DNA from: Blasia pusilla
Lineage: Eukaryota > Marchantiophyta > Marchantiopsida > Blasiales
Direction of reading: 5' to 3'
Length of the DNA stretch: 64,000 nucleotides
NCBI GenBank assembly: GCA_050084515.1
Contig: CM114273.1
Location: forward strand, 36,084,001-36,148,000
Shown here: positions 24,581 through 37,600 of the stretch, piece after piece
Position numbering within the stretch: the first letter of the stretch is position 1
How the letters are laid out: every line of letters starts with the position of its first letter
Notes under the pieces: generated by a model
Databases searched by the model: none
What the model was told of the DNA's origin: nothing
What the model saw: only the letters and a program-made list of their open reading frames with translations
Program-made: the position numbers and the translations under genes

Positions 24581-27500
24581 TGAGCCCACGGCAGCAGCGG
24601 AAGTAGGTGGGGGTGGGCATGGCGGATTGAGGTGCGCAGCTCTGAGCAGCAGAGCTGCCGCTGCAGTGAGTACACATCGGAGTGCCAGGTGCGGTGGAAA
24701 AGCACGAGAGGGCGAAAAGAAAAGAAGGAAATTACCGTCTCTCCACGAGACGAGCAGTTGTTGTGAAGCCAGCGCCTGCAGATCCGTGGCTGGCTGCTGT
24801 CATAGTGACACGATATGTGCATATGCCACTGTCACCCACCGCCACTTCCCTTCTTTCCAAATCCCATGTTGCCCCCCCCCATCCTCCTCCTGCAGCCGCT
24901 CCTGCCGCTGCCCCTCACGCCCAACGAAATGCATTGCACTTCCCTCCACTGACAGGTTTGGCCGAATAAAGAAACGGAAATCGCTGATGTGATTCCTGCT
25001 TTGCTGTGCTTTGCTCGGCTTCCCTTTCCATCGCTTGGCTTTCGCCCTTGGTCGTTCACCGGCTGGCCAGTTTGCTTTCGTCCTTCCGCACCTCGCTCTC
25101 CAACTTCTGCCGCCGCTGCGGCTGCGGGGTGGCTCCCGAGGTGGCGGGGCCTGGAGATTTCGTACGAGAAATGTTGTTACTGGGAGCCTAGGCGCTTGCT
25201 AGCCGAGCTCACTGCGATTTAGGTCACAGAAAATCGGGATTGTTTGGCTGGTCTTTCTGCGATGTCCACCGCAAATTCCAATCCCTGCGATTCCGCGGCC
25301 ACCACAAATTCCATCTGGTCTGCCAGGAGATTGTTACTCGCCCCGTCATCGCCGTCGTCGTTATTATCGCGGAAGATTGATTCGTCTCGAGAAGGGAAAA
25401 GCTTGTCGGTGCAGAGGATAATCGCCATGGATCTGAGAGGGGGGCAAAATAAAAGGAAAATGAAGCGTGGAATGAGACTCCACCCTCGATGCCGTCTCCA
25501 TGCCGCAGACGCAATCGACAGCGCCGTTTTTTCAGCGATGCCTGACGGCCGTCACTGTAGCTCGCGTAATTTTGCACGGTTTACTCTAGAGCGAGGGAAC
25601 TCGACAGCCAACGCTACCACTGCGTCCTGATGTGCGAGTACGCCACGAGGACGATTGGTGGTTTGTAGCACGACTTTCATTCCACCCCTTCTCTCCCTCG
25701 TTCGCCATCAGGTCTATTTGCTTTTCTGGCAAGACGGCCACTCTACGATCAACACGCATGTCTTTGACAGGACTACTCTACTCTATTCTGCTCGACTCTA
25801 CTGCCGATCCGAGGCCCGTATGACTCCGTCCCATCCGGGCCGGTCCAGAAACCTCGCAGTCTGCCGACCTCCACGACAATTTCAGGAAACCTTCACACGT
25901 AATCTCTGCCAGGAGTCCCCACGAGCTTTTGGAAAGTGGAAATTGAACAACGACTGTGGTTTCACTCGGGGCAGCGGGGAGAATTCCGACCACCGGTAAC
26001 GATTACCGTGGCGCGGCTACGATGATAAGAAAGCTTTCGCATGAACCTTGTCTCGCAGGAGGAGAGCTTCCGGAGAGGATGACGACGCGGAAGAGAAAAA
26101 GTGAATGTCGTTTAACTTGTGTAGAAGGAGGCAGTGCGTCCCGTGGAGATTGTGTAACACCTCACTTTCTTCGAAGACGGATGGGGGAAAGTTAGCTGAT
26201 GAATTGGCTGCCTGGCGCTTCGTCACGCAGAGACAGTTCCCGCTACTACTTGACAGGAGCCGTGCCTCCGTTTATGATGGCGAGTGACGGGATTGCGGGG
26301 CGCATTGGGACGCTGATTCGACGATCGATTCAGCTTCGGATTTTTTCGCACGCCGGAGCGAGAGCATCGGAGGCGCCGAGATTCCGCTTCTTACAAGGCT
26401 GTAGAAAGCGGGGCCGATGGTGACGCCTTTCAACTAGAAATGCTCTAAACCGACGGGACTTCGCATCCCAACATCGTTCAGTTGTTGCTGCCTCGGCTGC
26501 TCTCAAGATTACGCGCTCTACCTGAAACGATTCTTGAGGTGTTAATAACAATCGAATGGATTGAGAGGAAGGATCTCGACTCATCTTTCGTAATTCTTGA
26601 AGAAAAAAAGCGCCAATGATAGAAATAGTAAGCCGATGTGGTAATCATCCAGAAACGTTTATGAACAGCGCTCCATCATATCTTCGTCCCAGTACGACGC
26701 GGTTTTGCGTCCACGGCAGTGCCACAAATAACGGCGGAGGGTGTCGCATTACGAAAAGGTTTGTATCGCATGGAGAGTGAGTGACAGGACACCATTATTA
26801 TCAAAGGAAGGAACGATGAGCACAAGCTCCGAGGAAGAAAACACACGAGTGCACAAACGCTTCCGATTGAATGAAACAAGGAGAGAACCGTGGGATAATC
26901 CGATAATCTCCTTGCGCATGAGCAGTTAGGCTCAGGACAATGAAAAGAAGATCCTTCCGGACTGCGTGAGGCACAAGCCCGGCGGAATGGCCGGCCCGCC
27001 TGCTGAGCCTAGCTATGAGGGCCGCCCCTCTCTCCATCGCAGCGGCGAATTTGTGGCATCTCGAGGACTGCAAATCTTGAATCACGATGACGATGAGGAG
27101 GAGCTCACAAAGCCGTGGTGGAGATTGACGACCACCGTGCAGGATCTTTCTAATTTCAGGGCATGGCAATCGTGGATCTACGTTATATATAGTAAGTTCT
27201 ATTGGCAGATCACGGCTGTGATTTTGAAGTTCGAGCTATTGGAGCGAGCCATGATTCCACCACCACCGACATTCTGTACAGCCGCTCGTCCTGTGCTCAC
27301 GGCCCTGCCGCCCTGAATCCCTGATAAGGAAGAGCCCCAAGCCCAATGCACCGCAGCCTGTGGGAATCATGCGTGGGTCTAGCAATGAAGATCTCCTGCC
27401 CGTCCTGTTTCACCCTACTCGTGGGGATCTGGTAGGGTTATGGAGGCTATGGCGTTGCCGAGAGATGGATAGATTGATACAGACTAACCATCCGAAAGAG

Positions 27501-28010
27501 AGCGGGCAAACAACGACTACTACATTACCACACGCACTTGCACTGAGTATTCATGCTCAATGCGGACGGCTCGGATTACACGGATCCGGGGGGGATCTGC
27601 ATCGCGACCTGGATACGTGCTCATGGATTGAAGTCAGTGTTTTCCTTCATAAACTGTATGGGATGAAGACCATGATCGATCTGTTAAAACCACGGAAGCG
27701 GTTGTTGGTACGAGTAAGAACAGGCAGGACGTCGTCTTCCACCAAGGTTTCGAGAGTGGTGTCGCTCGCTTGAAAAGGCAGACCGGCCGAATCCGCCACG
27801 AGAAGACTTTGATCCATGACCAGAGGATTGAGGGAATGGTTAGTTCAATTTTTCGGGAGTCATCGATGTCGGCAATCGGTTGGACGCTCATCAAGTTGAC
27901 TTGTGAATTCCGATTTGCGAAGAAGTTGATTGAACCCCAATTTGAGAATGCGCAGGTTTTTTAAACAATTTCCCAATTTAGGATCTGCATCCGATTGACC
28001 CTGTTTCAAA
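24581..28010. other. GC-richer intergenic block, no confident gene
   Basis: Composition is close to that of the gene-bearing regions and all six frames hold open stretches of 60-140 codons, none with a recognisable domain. A possible decayed upstream part of the 28-kb pseudogene lies at about 27690-27964 (+), in a frame containing H-Q-G-F-E-S-G-V-A-R-L-K-R. That is only suggestive. Confidence 0.35.
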
Positions 28011-28019
28011 TCGTGGCCA

Positions 28020-29010
28020 GATGGAATTTCTCCGATCTCGAAGTATCAGAGGCGTGGGCATTTGGAATGTCGTGAGCATCAGAGTGCCCTCTTCGAAGCC
28101 GTCTGTCTACGCAGTAACAGGTGGAGGCGGCACTCCTGAGAACGAAATCTCCGCAGGTGAATGGATTATGGTGCCCAGAGAGAGGAGAAGTGTTGCTGGG
28201 CCGAAGCCGTAATAATCTATTCCTGAGCAAGATTTTGACTGCGGTTTTAACTACGCACGTCCTACACGTTTCAATTCTATGAAAAAGGATGATGCTCACA
28301 AACCCCAAGGTAGAAACTCCATCGATTCCACGTCAATCCCTCGACATACTGCAATTCCTTCTGTCCGATCTTAAACTCGAGGCAGTCACTGTTCTTGCCT
28401 ATGTTTTTCGAAAAGCACGTTGGGCCAGCGTGTCTTCCATGAGTGTAATAACGACCCCGCTTGAGATGCTCTGTCTTCGGGTTCGGGTCGAGCACTACGT
28501 GCCTTCAATCTACAAGGCCTCTCCCGTTGGTCTTCGCCCGGGTTTTCTCCCGCTCCCCGCGCACTACGTGCCTATGGGTCTGAAGGAAACTTCTTTACGC
28601 ACCGCAGCAAGTTTTCTGCTGATGGTGCTGAGCTCCGAGTCCAATTCGATAACCCCAAGAGCCTAACAGTGATGGCGAGAGTAGACTGATGTACATCGGC
28701 ACAAGGTGCACAGACAAACTGAAAGGATTGAAGGGAATTTCTTGCTACGTTCTCTACCCAGCTGACCTAGAAATCGAGGACGCTCTCATGTTCGAAGCGG
28801 TTCTCGAGCAAAGCCTGTGACGACACTCCCCTACGAGCATTTCGAGCGTAACACGTAATTCCATCCAGTGAAGTGCAAGAGCTGAGAATCGTTGTCCCTT
28901 CCTGGACCTCACGTCCACTGCTTGCTACTCGTTCTGGAAGCGATTTCGAACGACCAAGCTCTTCCATGGGGTGTGCAGCAGCTCACATGAAATCATGCCT
29001 GGTGTTGCTG
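28020..29010 (+). pseudogene. decayed gene of an unrecognised family, copy A
   Basis: Four protein-like stretches in shifted frames follow each other. 28098-28206 encodes G-G-G-G-T-P-E-N-E-I-S-A-G-E-W-I-M-V. 28582-28686 includes H-R-S-K-F-S-A-D-G-A-E-L-R-V, up to a stop. 28653-28817 includes L-M-Y-I-G-T-R-C-T-D-K-L-K-G and Y-P-A-D-L-E-I-E-D-A, ending at a stop. 28955-29000 encodes F-H-G-V-C-S-S-S-H-E-I-M-P-G. The same series in the same order, more damaged, is found at 32.7-33.96 kb, which is the main argument that these are real coding relics rather than chance frames. I do not recognise the family. Some of the breaks could be introns, but overlapping frames at 28653-28686 argue for frameshifts. 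Confidence 0.4.
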
Positions 29011-29560
29011 TGTTCTCCTCGTGAGCTGATTAGCCAAAGATGTTGAATGGTGTTGAGAGGGCAGCAAGACACCGTCATCTGATCACCATCACCTGTTCCT
29101 CTCTGCAAGAAGGCCCTCCTCACAGAGATGCCTCAGGGGACACGGAAATCATTTTCAGCCCCACCGGTACACCATATCTGGATAAGCTCTCCAAACTTTC
29201 GAGTGGCGTTCTTCTGAAGAACCTTTGCCCTCAGCATACCTCCAATTCTTCGCTAGTGTGTTGTAAGTTGAAAGAACTGCTTCAGGAGGATCTCTCGGGT
29301 GTGAAAACTGTTTGCTACTCTGAAATGTAGCAGGACGGACGGGAATTCATCATTCTCTCATGCTCAGAATTAGCTGTAGAAATCATAATATCACCCGGTC
29401 CATCTTCCCGCAGCTGCTTCTCTTTCTTTAGCTCGTACCACCGGGGCTTTTCTAATCCGAAGGGAAATCCGGCTCTGGATGCACCCACCGCAGTCCCAAT
29501 TGCAACGCCCTCATCCGTGTCCTGTAGCGAAATTTGCTGAATCTTTGTCAATCAGGCCCA
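29011..29560. other. intergenic, probably 3' flank of copy A
   Basis: Open for 96 codons on the plus strand (29040-29330) without a recognisable motif. Confidence 0.3.
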
Positions 29561-30012
29561 CCCTACACCAGAAACCATCACAATCACTGCTTCGAAAATT
29601 TTCATTCCATCCCTCGAATCCATGCCGCCCTCGCTGTCCATCATCCTCTCCTCTGGTGAGTCTGCTCTGCCCTTTCATTCAGTTATGATACCTCTGTCAC
29701 ACTCTTTCGTAATCCTGCTCTTTCAGGTATGGCTCCCTCTCTCTCGCTCTATCTCCATCTCGATCTCTATCCTGCTCTTCATTTATGGCTAGAGAACGGT
29801 CCACTTCGGATTGAGGGATCTCTGACTGCGGTGCTGATAGATTTGGATGGATAGCACAGGAAGCGGATACTTCCAACTCAGCACGAGTTGTCTTGTGGCA
29901 GATCTTTGTCAACTTTGTCCAGTGCGATCGAGTAGTACCTGGAACCACCAACAAGAACAAGAGCAAGCACATGCAGTCTGACAGCTGTATCTAAGTCGGT
30001 CAGAGATTTCGT

Positions 30013-30534
30013 GTGGGGCTGGAAGATCTTTGGGAACGCCGCGCTTTTCTTCTCTGCACTTCGCTTTTCTGTGGGAGCGGCGGGACCTGTCACATGAGAA
30101 GCTCTCCTCTATGGCTCTCACATCGTCGTCGAGCGACTGCCGCACTCCTTCGCTCCGTGTGGTCCTTCAAAGCTCCCCGCAATTTCCAATCCCATGCCTG
30201 CCTTTCGCCCGTCTCCGCTTCATCGTCTTCGATCGCTGATCGCACTTCTCCTCAGGCGCGCGTGGCTTTCGATTCGCTACAGTCGGAGTTCCCATTTCTC
30301 CGCTCCAACTCGCTCCGCATACATATTTCGCACCTCCTCCGATATTGTTTTCGCATTTGTCAGCCCGATCCTCCTGTTCCTTCAAAACGATCCTCCCGTT
30401 TTGCTGTAACCCGTACTACGAACGAGGAAAGGAGTGGGCACTCTCCGATAATGGACACCGTCAAATCAGCGATGAACAGGAGGAGTCTTATGGCCACGTG
30501 TAGGTGTCATCCTCACAAGGAACACTTCAGCTGA
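30013..30534 (+). CDS. open reading frame of uncertain reality (173 codons)
   Basis: The frame starts at 30013 and is rich in S, R and P with a hydrophobic start (F-L-L-C-T-S-L-F-C-G). This would suit an organelle leader, but it has no domain. The alternative plus-strand frame 30194-30409 and the minus frame 30167-30385 are open as well, so GC-driven openness is the simpler explanation. The flank immediately downstream (30.8-31.5 kb) is transposon-derived. Confidence 0.15.
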   Translation: MGLEDLWERRAFLLCTSLFCGSGGTCHMRSSPLWLSHRRRATAALLRSVWSFKAPRNFQSHACLSPVSASSSSIADRTSPQARVAFDSLQSEFPFLRSNSLRIHISHLLRYCFRICQPDPPVPSKRSSRFAVTRTTNEERSGHSPIMDTVKSAMNRRSLMATCRCHPHKEHFS

Positions 30535-30829
30535 CCGCGAGAGATAAGTGAGAGTTGTGTCACCAAGCTTGGACAAGCTCGTACACATCTCTATCGTTAA
30601 TTCGAAGGTCCATGAAGGGGCAGGGCAAAATGATATATATGGTGTTTGAAAAACTTTTGTTATTATATCTTGGTCTTGAGGCGGGAAGGGATTAAAATTA
30701 TGCACACAAATTAAGAAAAAACATTCTTGTTGTGTGCACAAAGAGTCTTCCTGTTTAGTTGTCAAGTGTCAAACAACAATATGTTTGCGAATCGAGAAAG
30801 CATTCGAATCCCGTAATAATAAAGATGTT

Positions 30830-31500
30830 ACACGGCTAAAATAATATTTTTAATAAAATGATTTAAAAAAGGTGTGGATAATATTTTTAAAAAATTATAC
30901 TTAAAATTTTAAAATAGATTTAATTTCAAAATATAAATATAATTTCCATATTTATAAATCGTAAAAGAGCGAGAAAATCACCTCTAGATAATATGCATCC
31001 CCCCTAAATAATTACATTCCTCCCTAAAAGTTCCAACACTAATTATTCTTCCTCTATCACTCTTCCCACCAAAATCACATTCACTAAAAAAATTCTTGAT
31101 GAATTTTAATTAACAAAATCATTTTCCTTTCCCAAAATATCAAATTTGAATTATCACGATTAATTTTAAAAATAATCACGTCGTTCATTTCAAATTTTAA
31201 ATAGAAATTTTATTTTCTAAAATCCTAAAAGAGTAATAAAATTTCACTCTTCTAAATAATTGGAAGTACTCCATTCAAATTTAAATGATATTCCAATCCC
31301 CTAAATAATTTCATTCTTCCATAAAATTTAATCTATTGCTTTAAATTTATTTTCCCTTTCATCACATGTGAATTGAAACATAAATTCTATTTTTTTATTA
31401 GAATTCTTCCATTTTATGAATATTTATAATCACCTATTATTATATTAAATAAAATATTATTTAATTAAATATTTTTCTATTTCATTCAAAACCCTATGGG
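30830..31500 (-). mobile_element. AT-rich element related to the 4.8-5.0 kb Helitron body, inverted
   Basis: Read on the minus strand, 31440-31000 gives the same landmarks as 4780-5000 on the plus strand: tttttatggaa followed by gaattattta and gggag/gggat, an agaagagtg block, and gtgatttttggtgggaagag versus gttattttggtgggaggag. Stops are everywhere. No terminal CTAG was identified. Confidence 0.5.
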
Positions 31501-31558
31501 TTTTCTTTACCTTGGTCTACTTCTACCCATCTAATGTGATTCAAATAATCAAATTTCC

Positions 31559-31710
31559 TATTATTTGAATGCCCCCTACCCCTAAAGAACTCTTACTTGA
31601 ATGTCCCCCTCCCCTACCCGTAAAGCACCGTTATTTCAATGCCCCCTCCCCTACCATGCCACATGTTGAAATTTCCTGTGTCGCCATTGAACAACCACTC
31701 CTATGTTACT
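31559..31710. repeat. three short tandem units plus dispersed C-rich repeat, copy 2
   Basis: Three consecutive units of about 33-38 bp begin ttatttgaatgccccct, ttacttgaatgtcccc and ttatttcaatgccccct (near 31559, 31592 and 31630). The last unit and its continuation (accatgccacatg, ctgtgtcgccattg, ctcctatgttactag) match 11148-11265. Confidence 0.7.
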
Positions 31711-32690
31711 AGTATATATTAATGTATATCTTTCACGTCCCAACAAGTTTTTAAAACCACTCCCGCTGCTACTAAGGCATGGATGGTACATATTTGGGAG
31801 AACACCTTGTGTGCTTCTATGTCGGGTAAAAATCCAAGGTCTTTATTTAAGGGCAAAAAAGAACCAAATCTACCCAATGAGAACTCCAAATATATATTTA
31901 GATGTGAAGGTGTCCGTCGGACTCATATCAAAATCACATATGTGAAAGAAGTTCCTAATTTTTCTCTTGGATTAGAAATCTAATCTATTCTACTCTCCCC
32001 TTAAAAAATTCCTCCACTGAAGTGTTCATCGTGCATTTGGACTAGTCAGACACACTTGAAAACAAATTCAAGCGGGTATTAATACCTTACCATAGCAAAT
32101 ATCATTTGGTGGAAAGTGAGTGCTTAGCAATAATGGAGCACATACGCACTAAGCAGTGGTTAGGGTTTAGCTGGGATACGTCTACCTACACAAGCTTAGA
32201 AGAGAAAGAGAGAGAGCAACGGGGCAACTTTTGCCGAGTAGCCCTTGAACGAATCCTGAGGTATCTCTAGGAGAGGGGGCGATTAACTAGTGCCCCTAAA
32301 ACGGGTTGACCTTAAATTAAATGGAAACTTCAATCATGACTATTTATTTACACCTTTTTTTTATCCCCTCGACCAACTACAATCCTTACTCATTCAACAT
32401 AATTCCTGCCCGTGCATATGGGGCCGATTTTCCAGAGAAAATTAGAACATGAGAAGAACCCTCCCACGAAATAATGCAGACACACTAAACGAGGGGAATC
32501 ACGAAGAAAGCTAATAGTCATGGTTCTCAAGAAAATATTTTGTCTTCCCCTTCAACTTGACATAAGACATGAGCAACCAGAGGTTAAAGTTTACAATCGA
32601 AGATCTTTGGTGGGTCCTCACCGCAGTGTGAGAATTCTTATCGAAGAGACTCACAATCATGATTCTTCATGGTCATGCAAACTTCACTCA
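31711..32690. other. intergenic, no feature seen
   Basis: Mixed sequence without recognisable coding or repeat structure; a short GA-rich tract lies near 32200-32215. Confidence 0.35.
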
Positions 32691-33960
32691 CTAACTCGAG
32701 ATATCAGTGACTCTCCATTGTCAAGTGTGACTTCAAAACTGTGTTTAGAATCCGAGCTACTTGAAGGTGATGGGAGCCACGTAACCAAAGGGACCATATG
32801 CGCCCTGGGCGATTGGCTGCAATTCGTGTAGGGGATTTCATATGTTCTACTGGATGGGTCTGGACTGTTCTGATATGTTTCTTCGTGGAGTGGGTTCCAT
32901 GATGTCTGACCTAACCAAACTAATGGGGGCAAACAAGGCGATGAACTTCAAACGATTCTTCGTGGTATGGGGTTCAGCTTGTGATGTGGGTTCAAGCAGT
33001 TTCAAGCTGATGCGAGGATGAAGCAGAAGCAGGTTCAGAATTGGGATAGCTTACGGGTTTTTTAGTGTACGTGAGGAGATTAAAAGTGATGAAGCCAGAC
33101 ATTGACCACCAAATTCAATATGCTTCGTTGTGGAATAGCTTCCAGCATGTGAAGCGGGTCCAAGCAGATTGAAGCTGATGATGCCAAACTGAACATGTGG
33201 AAGCTGAGGGGCAATGTTTTCGCGGCCGGACATATGAAATTCAACTGTATTCATGTTTCGACCTGTGCACATGTAATTACAACCAACCACAAAAAAGAAT
33301 TATGCAATAGAAGGCTGGCATCCCTCAGGGTGGCATTAAGGTGTCTGTCGTCACCTGTAATGCAAATCCCAGGGGTGGATGAGTGTTCAACAGGGCTCAC
33401 AAAATTTCACCACCGAAGGAAGATCTGATCCTCTCAATGTGTGAGCTGGAAGCAGCCAGTGAACTTCTAAGCGTGGAGCTACTTAACTCCACAAATATCC
33501 AGTGCACTTTCAGGGCTGATTCACAACCGTATGGCACAGCTGACTAGTGTAATCATGTCACTGGTCTCAACTATCATGGGCTCTTCACTTCCCACAGCGA
33601 TCCTCACTCCCACAGTGAGCCTCTGAAGAGTGTGGACCTGGTCATCAATCTAGAACCAAAACCTACTGAAAGTCCTATTTGCTATCTTTACATACAACTG
33701 CAGATTTCGGTTTTCTTCATACATGGACTCCACCCACCATTCTCCATTCAGGATCTCTTTAAGTGTGTGTCATTTTCTTCATCTCTCGAAGGGGACGCAC
33801 ACTGGTTGGTAAATCACTGAAAGGATAAAGGACATTTCTATTCGCCTAAGTCCCCAGCCAGCTGGAGAGCTTACCCGATCCACAAATGCTTGTATATGCC
33901 TGACCGAGCCCACCTTTGGGGTGCAGTGGACAAGATCCCTGCAGGACTGCAGTTAAGGTA
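32690..33960 (+). pseudogene. decayed gene of an unrecognised family, copy B
   Basis: Stretches parallel to copy A appear in order. 32757-32828 has E-G-D-G-S-H-V-T-K-G-T-I-C-A-L-G-D-W-L, followed by a stop. 33476-33544 has N-I-Q-C-T-F-R-A-D-S-Q-P-Y-G-T-A-D, then a stop. 33600-33800 has L-V-I-N-L-E-P-K-P-T-E-S and H-G-L-H-P-P-F-S-I-Q-D-L-F-K. Near 33802-33880, V-G-K-S-L-K-G is interrupted by stops, with P-S-Q-L-E-S at the place of copy A's P-A-D-L-E-I. 33905-33955 has H-L-W-G-A-V-D-K-I-P-A-G-L. At the DNA level, ctgaaaggat...aagg...atttct is shared with 28713-28741. Multiple in-frame stops make it non-functional. Confidence 0.4.
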
Positions 33961-34634
33961 AAATGAGTGAGGATGATATCTCAATCCAAATGGCTGTGTC
34001 CTTGCGCTGCACTCTTGGGACAGCATCTCACAACTCTGCTCCACTCTTCACTGCTTGGCTCACCTCTGCTCCTATTCAATGGAGGCTGTGGGCAATCTTG
34101 AGAATCATGATCATCGGATCCATCATTGTGGCTGGCATTACAATGTTGAAGGGATGGCGGCCTCATCCAGCTCCCTTCTGCGAGTTATGCATGACTCTAG
34201 AGTTTCATGACCAGCCCACTATGCTTTTGTGACAGTTTCTGTTGTCATTCAGCCGCTAAATTAGTGTCAATATTGCAATGCTCCTAGAAGCCACCTGAGT
34301 ATAAGTTGAAAGAACAATTTCCAACCAAGAAGAACCAACCAGCTCCTACTGAAGAGTCAAACAAATTGTTGCAAGCAGTGCTCCAACCCTTGACAGTAAT
34401 CATTCTACTCAACTAACACAGATCCCCTAATTGACAAAGAGCAGGTTTATTTCCTGATTTCAGTTCAATTGGGAGGACAGATCAAAATTGCACTTCTTCA
34501 AAACTTTGGTTTTAGCTTTGGGTAAGGAAAATAGAAATTGGTTAGTGTCATGGCTGTGGAAAAGACGGTCTGCCACCACAATCACTTTCTTATTTCCATG
34601 CTCACAGTGGTATATTTTTTACACCATATGGAAA
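33961..34634. other. 3' flank and probable 3' UTR of the minus-strand MTPC4-like gene
   Basis: No further gene is supported. Sequence just below 34635 should hold the MTPC4-like 3' UTR and polyadenylation site; no unambiguous signal was chosen. Confidence 0.4.
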
Positions 34635-37600
34635 TCAATATAGATAAAGCTTCTCTCTTGGAGCTGGACCTTGTGGGTTATGAGCCTCAATATCCACATG
34701 TCGAATACCAGGCACAACCCTCTGAATTTCTTTCTCCAATCTATCCACCTCACTTCCGAGAGCTGAAACCACCTCCTCTCCTGGATTCCATGTTGCAAGT
34801 TTAATTGGTTAGACACAGGGCTCCTTGAACAGATATCTGGACAGGTGAACCTACACCCACTTGGTCTTCAGCATGAAAGCGTTCCAAAAGTGCTTCAAAA
34901 AGAGCTCAACTCATATCGAAATACTTGGGCCTATTAGTAACTATTTGAGGTCAGAAACATAGACATCTTAAACAAAGATTCAGGTATGACTAAACACTGT
35001 TTTGCTCCGTTGTGCTAAATGTATGAGAAACATATCGGAGAATCCAGATAGGCCTGTTCAACACACAAACTGCTCACAGCAAAGCAAAGCAAGGTGCGCA
35101 ACTTGGAGAGACACAACAGCAATAGAGAAAGCCTACCATAGATAGCTAGTACTCTATCCAGGTGACCTGCTTCTGGACTATTCACCGCCTCTTGAAACTG
35201 CAGAGAGTCATGGCGATACAAAAGTGGTTAAATTCTGATCATTTCATCAACAAGGATACAGGAAAAGCATTTGCAAGAGACTATCACATGTCATGAAACC
35301 AACAGACTCTTTTAGAGGTATGCCATCAATAAAGTAAGTGTGAAGCTATAAAATATATATATAAGCGATTTCCTGTATCTGACCTCTTTGTGCCATGTCT
35401 CACGTCCAGCTCTCTTGAGGTAGTTTTGAACAATGACTACACCGTTGAAATCTAGATCATTGAATCACCATGGGTACAAAGTCAATTACTCATCAAGAAA
35501 AAGAAAACTGATGCCATGCCTTCCCACAACCTTCCAGACACACAATGGTCACTTCATATCATAGCATCACCTTCACATGGAAATTCGAAGTCAGGAACAG
35601 TAAGGTGTAGAAGTAACCGACCTATTTCCGCTTTGAATCGATAAGCACCTGGGCCAATCACTTCGCTTTTGCAGTCATATATGGCATCCACTACCTGAAA
35701 CCAAAACCTTGTGAGCAACAAAGTAGCCTAATATAGACAAGTACCCACATTTAGTAAATCTTATTCATCTCGCACAAATCAACATTTGCATAGCAACCTC
35801 CCTCACCGGGTCCTTGGATAGCAGATTCATCACACAGATCATGTCTTGATCGTCCATTGATCGCCCCAGAAGAGCATGCCGATTGCGCTGAATAAGAAAG
35901 ATGGCCACCTGTGCAGAGAGAATCCACAGGAATACTTAGGATAATGAGAGAAGTAGCCATGAGTCTTACCATTAGAACATCGACTGGATTTTGGTTTGAA
36001 ATCCCTCAATAGTTCAACCTACTTGCAGACAAATTCTACGCTGCATTATGTCAAAACAGTAGGAAAACAAGAAGGGAAGAACCCACTCACCCCACCAAGC
36101 AAGTTACCAACTATGATGGACCCAATTGGGTCCCATATTGGATTTCCTGTATAGTTTGCTGCTGCCAAAGCTGCGGCTGCAATGACTAGACCTGCAACTG
36201 CTGCACCATCCTGCATGGACAGAGTCCAAATTGCTCACATCCACAAACGCTGGGCTTTTCAGGCGTGCTCAGGCCGAAGGGACTGTAGTTTATAGAGGGC
36301 CAGTATCAGCATTAGGAATGACTGATTCTGCAGATGGAGAATTTACTTGTTCGGGTTCTCCACTCTCTCCGTCACAGCCCATTGCACTCTATTTTATTCA
36401 ACTCTCCAGCACCGCCCGCCCCCCCCGCCCTCTTCTATCCTTGATGAGCTTCTTCTTCCCATCTGGTTTTTCCTCTAACAAAATCCTCCCCATCTTAAGC
36501 ACTTCTGAAAAATTGTTGAGATGAAGGCTAGAGAACAATTAAGAAAAAAAAACAAGTTGGATTCACAGAATGAATTTGAATAGATCTCTTGTATCTATGG
36601 TTACACAGGGGACTATGTTCATCAAAAGTCCAACTGAGTATGGTGCAGATGAGCTAAGAAGGCTTGGACTTCTCGAACTCAACTGCACCATACTCAGTTG
36701 CCTAAGCCTTTGTATGGGCCATATTGGGAGCAATTCAATTTTAATACCTTTAGGAGTTGAGTTCTAATAGAGGTACTGATCATCTCCAGCATAGGTTTTC
36801 AAAAACGTCACAAGGCGGCTCCATATCATCTCAATATCATTCTGTAGGCTGTCCCTAAACTGACACCCAAAGAGTGAAGGTAGTGTGACGATCTGTCATA
36901 CCTCCATCATGACAGCCACAGTAGTTGGATCATGACCTCGCCAAAGGTAGTCTCGCATGGTCATCCCTTCAGCTTTTGCTCCATTCCTCACACAACTTAT
37001 GGCTACAGCAAGGGATGCTCCTGAAAAGACGCGTCATGGCAATGGTGAGGAATTAGAGAAGTGATCAAATATATTTTACTTCCAGGAGATTTCAAATGGT
37101 TCAGATGCTAGAACACCAGTCCGTCCACTTTTCACAGGTGCACAGAACCAGTAATGAGAGTGCATTACAAAAAGCTGAAAAGAAAAGATTGCACCAACCT
37201 TCCATGATCATGGATCCACTTATCACCAGAGCGGCCAGATACACATTAACTAAAGGCTGCAAGAGACGAAAGATCCATTGACACATCCGAATTACATCAA
37301 GAACAGTCTTCATAGTCCATACGGAAATATAATGAAGAGAAACGCTTTGAAAACCCTGATCCTAAAATGTTTCAAATTGAAATACATCAGACCATTTCAC
37401 TAAAAACTGGAATCAGTTCTGTCACAGACAAGACTTGCCTAAGTGGACTCAGCATAGTATCAGGTAGAAAGGGCAAACCTCAGCAGTGAACAGATTTTGC
37501 ACTCCGTAAATTATTGTGGCACCCGAACCAAGACAGAAAATTCCAACAGCTGAAATAAGTGACCACACAAATCGTTCTTTTGAGTAGCCATACCTGCCAA

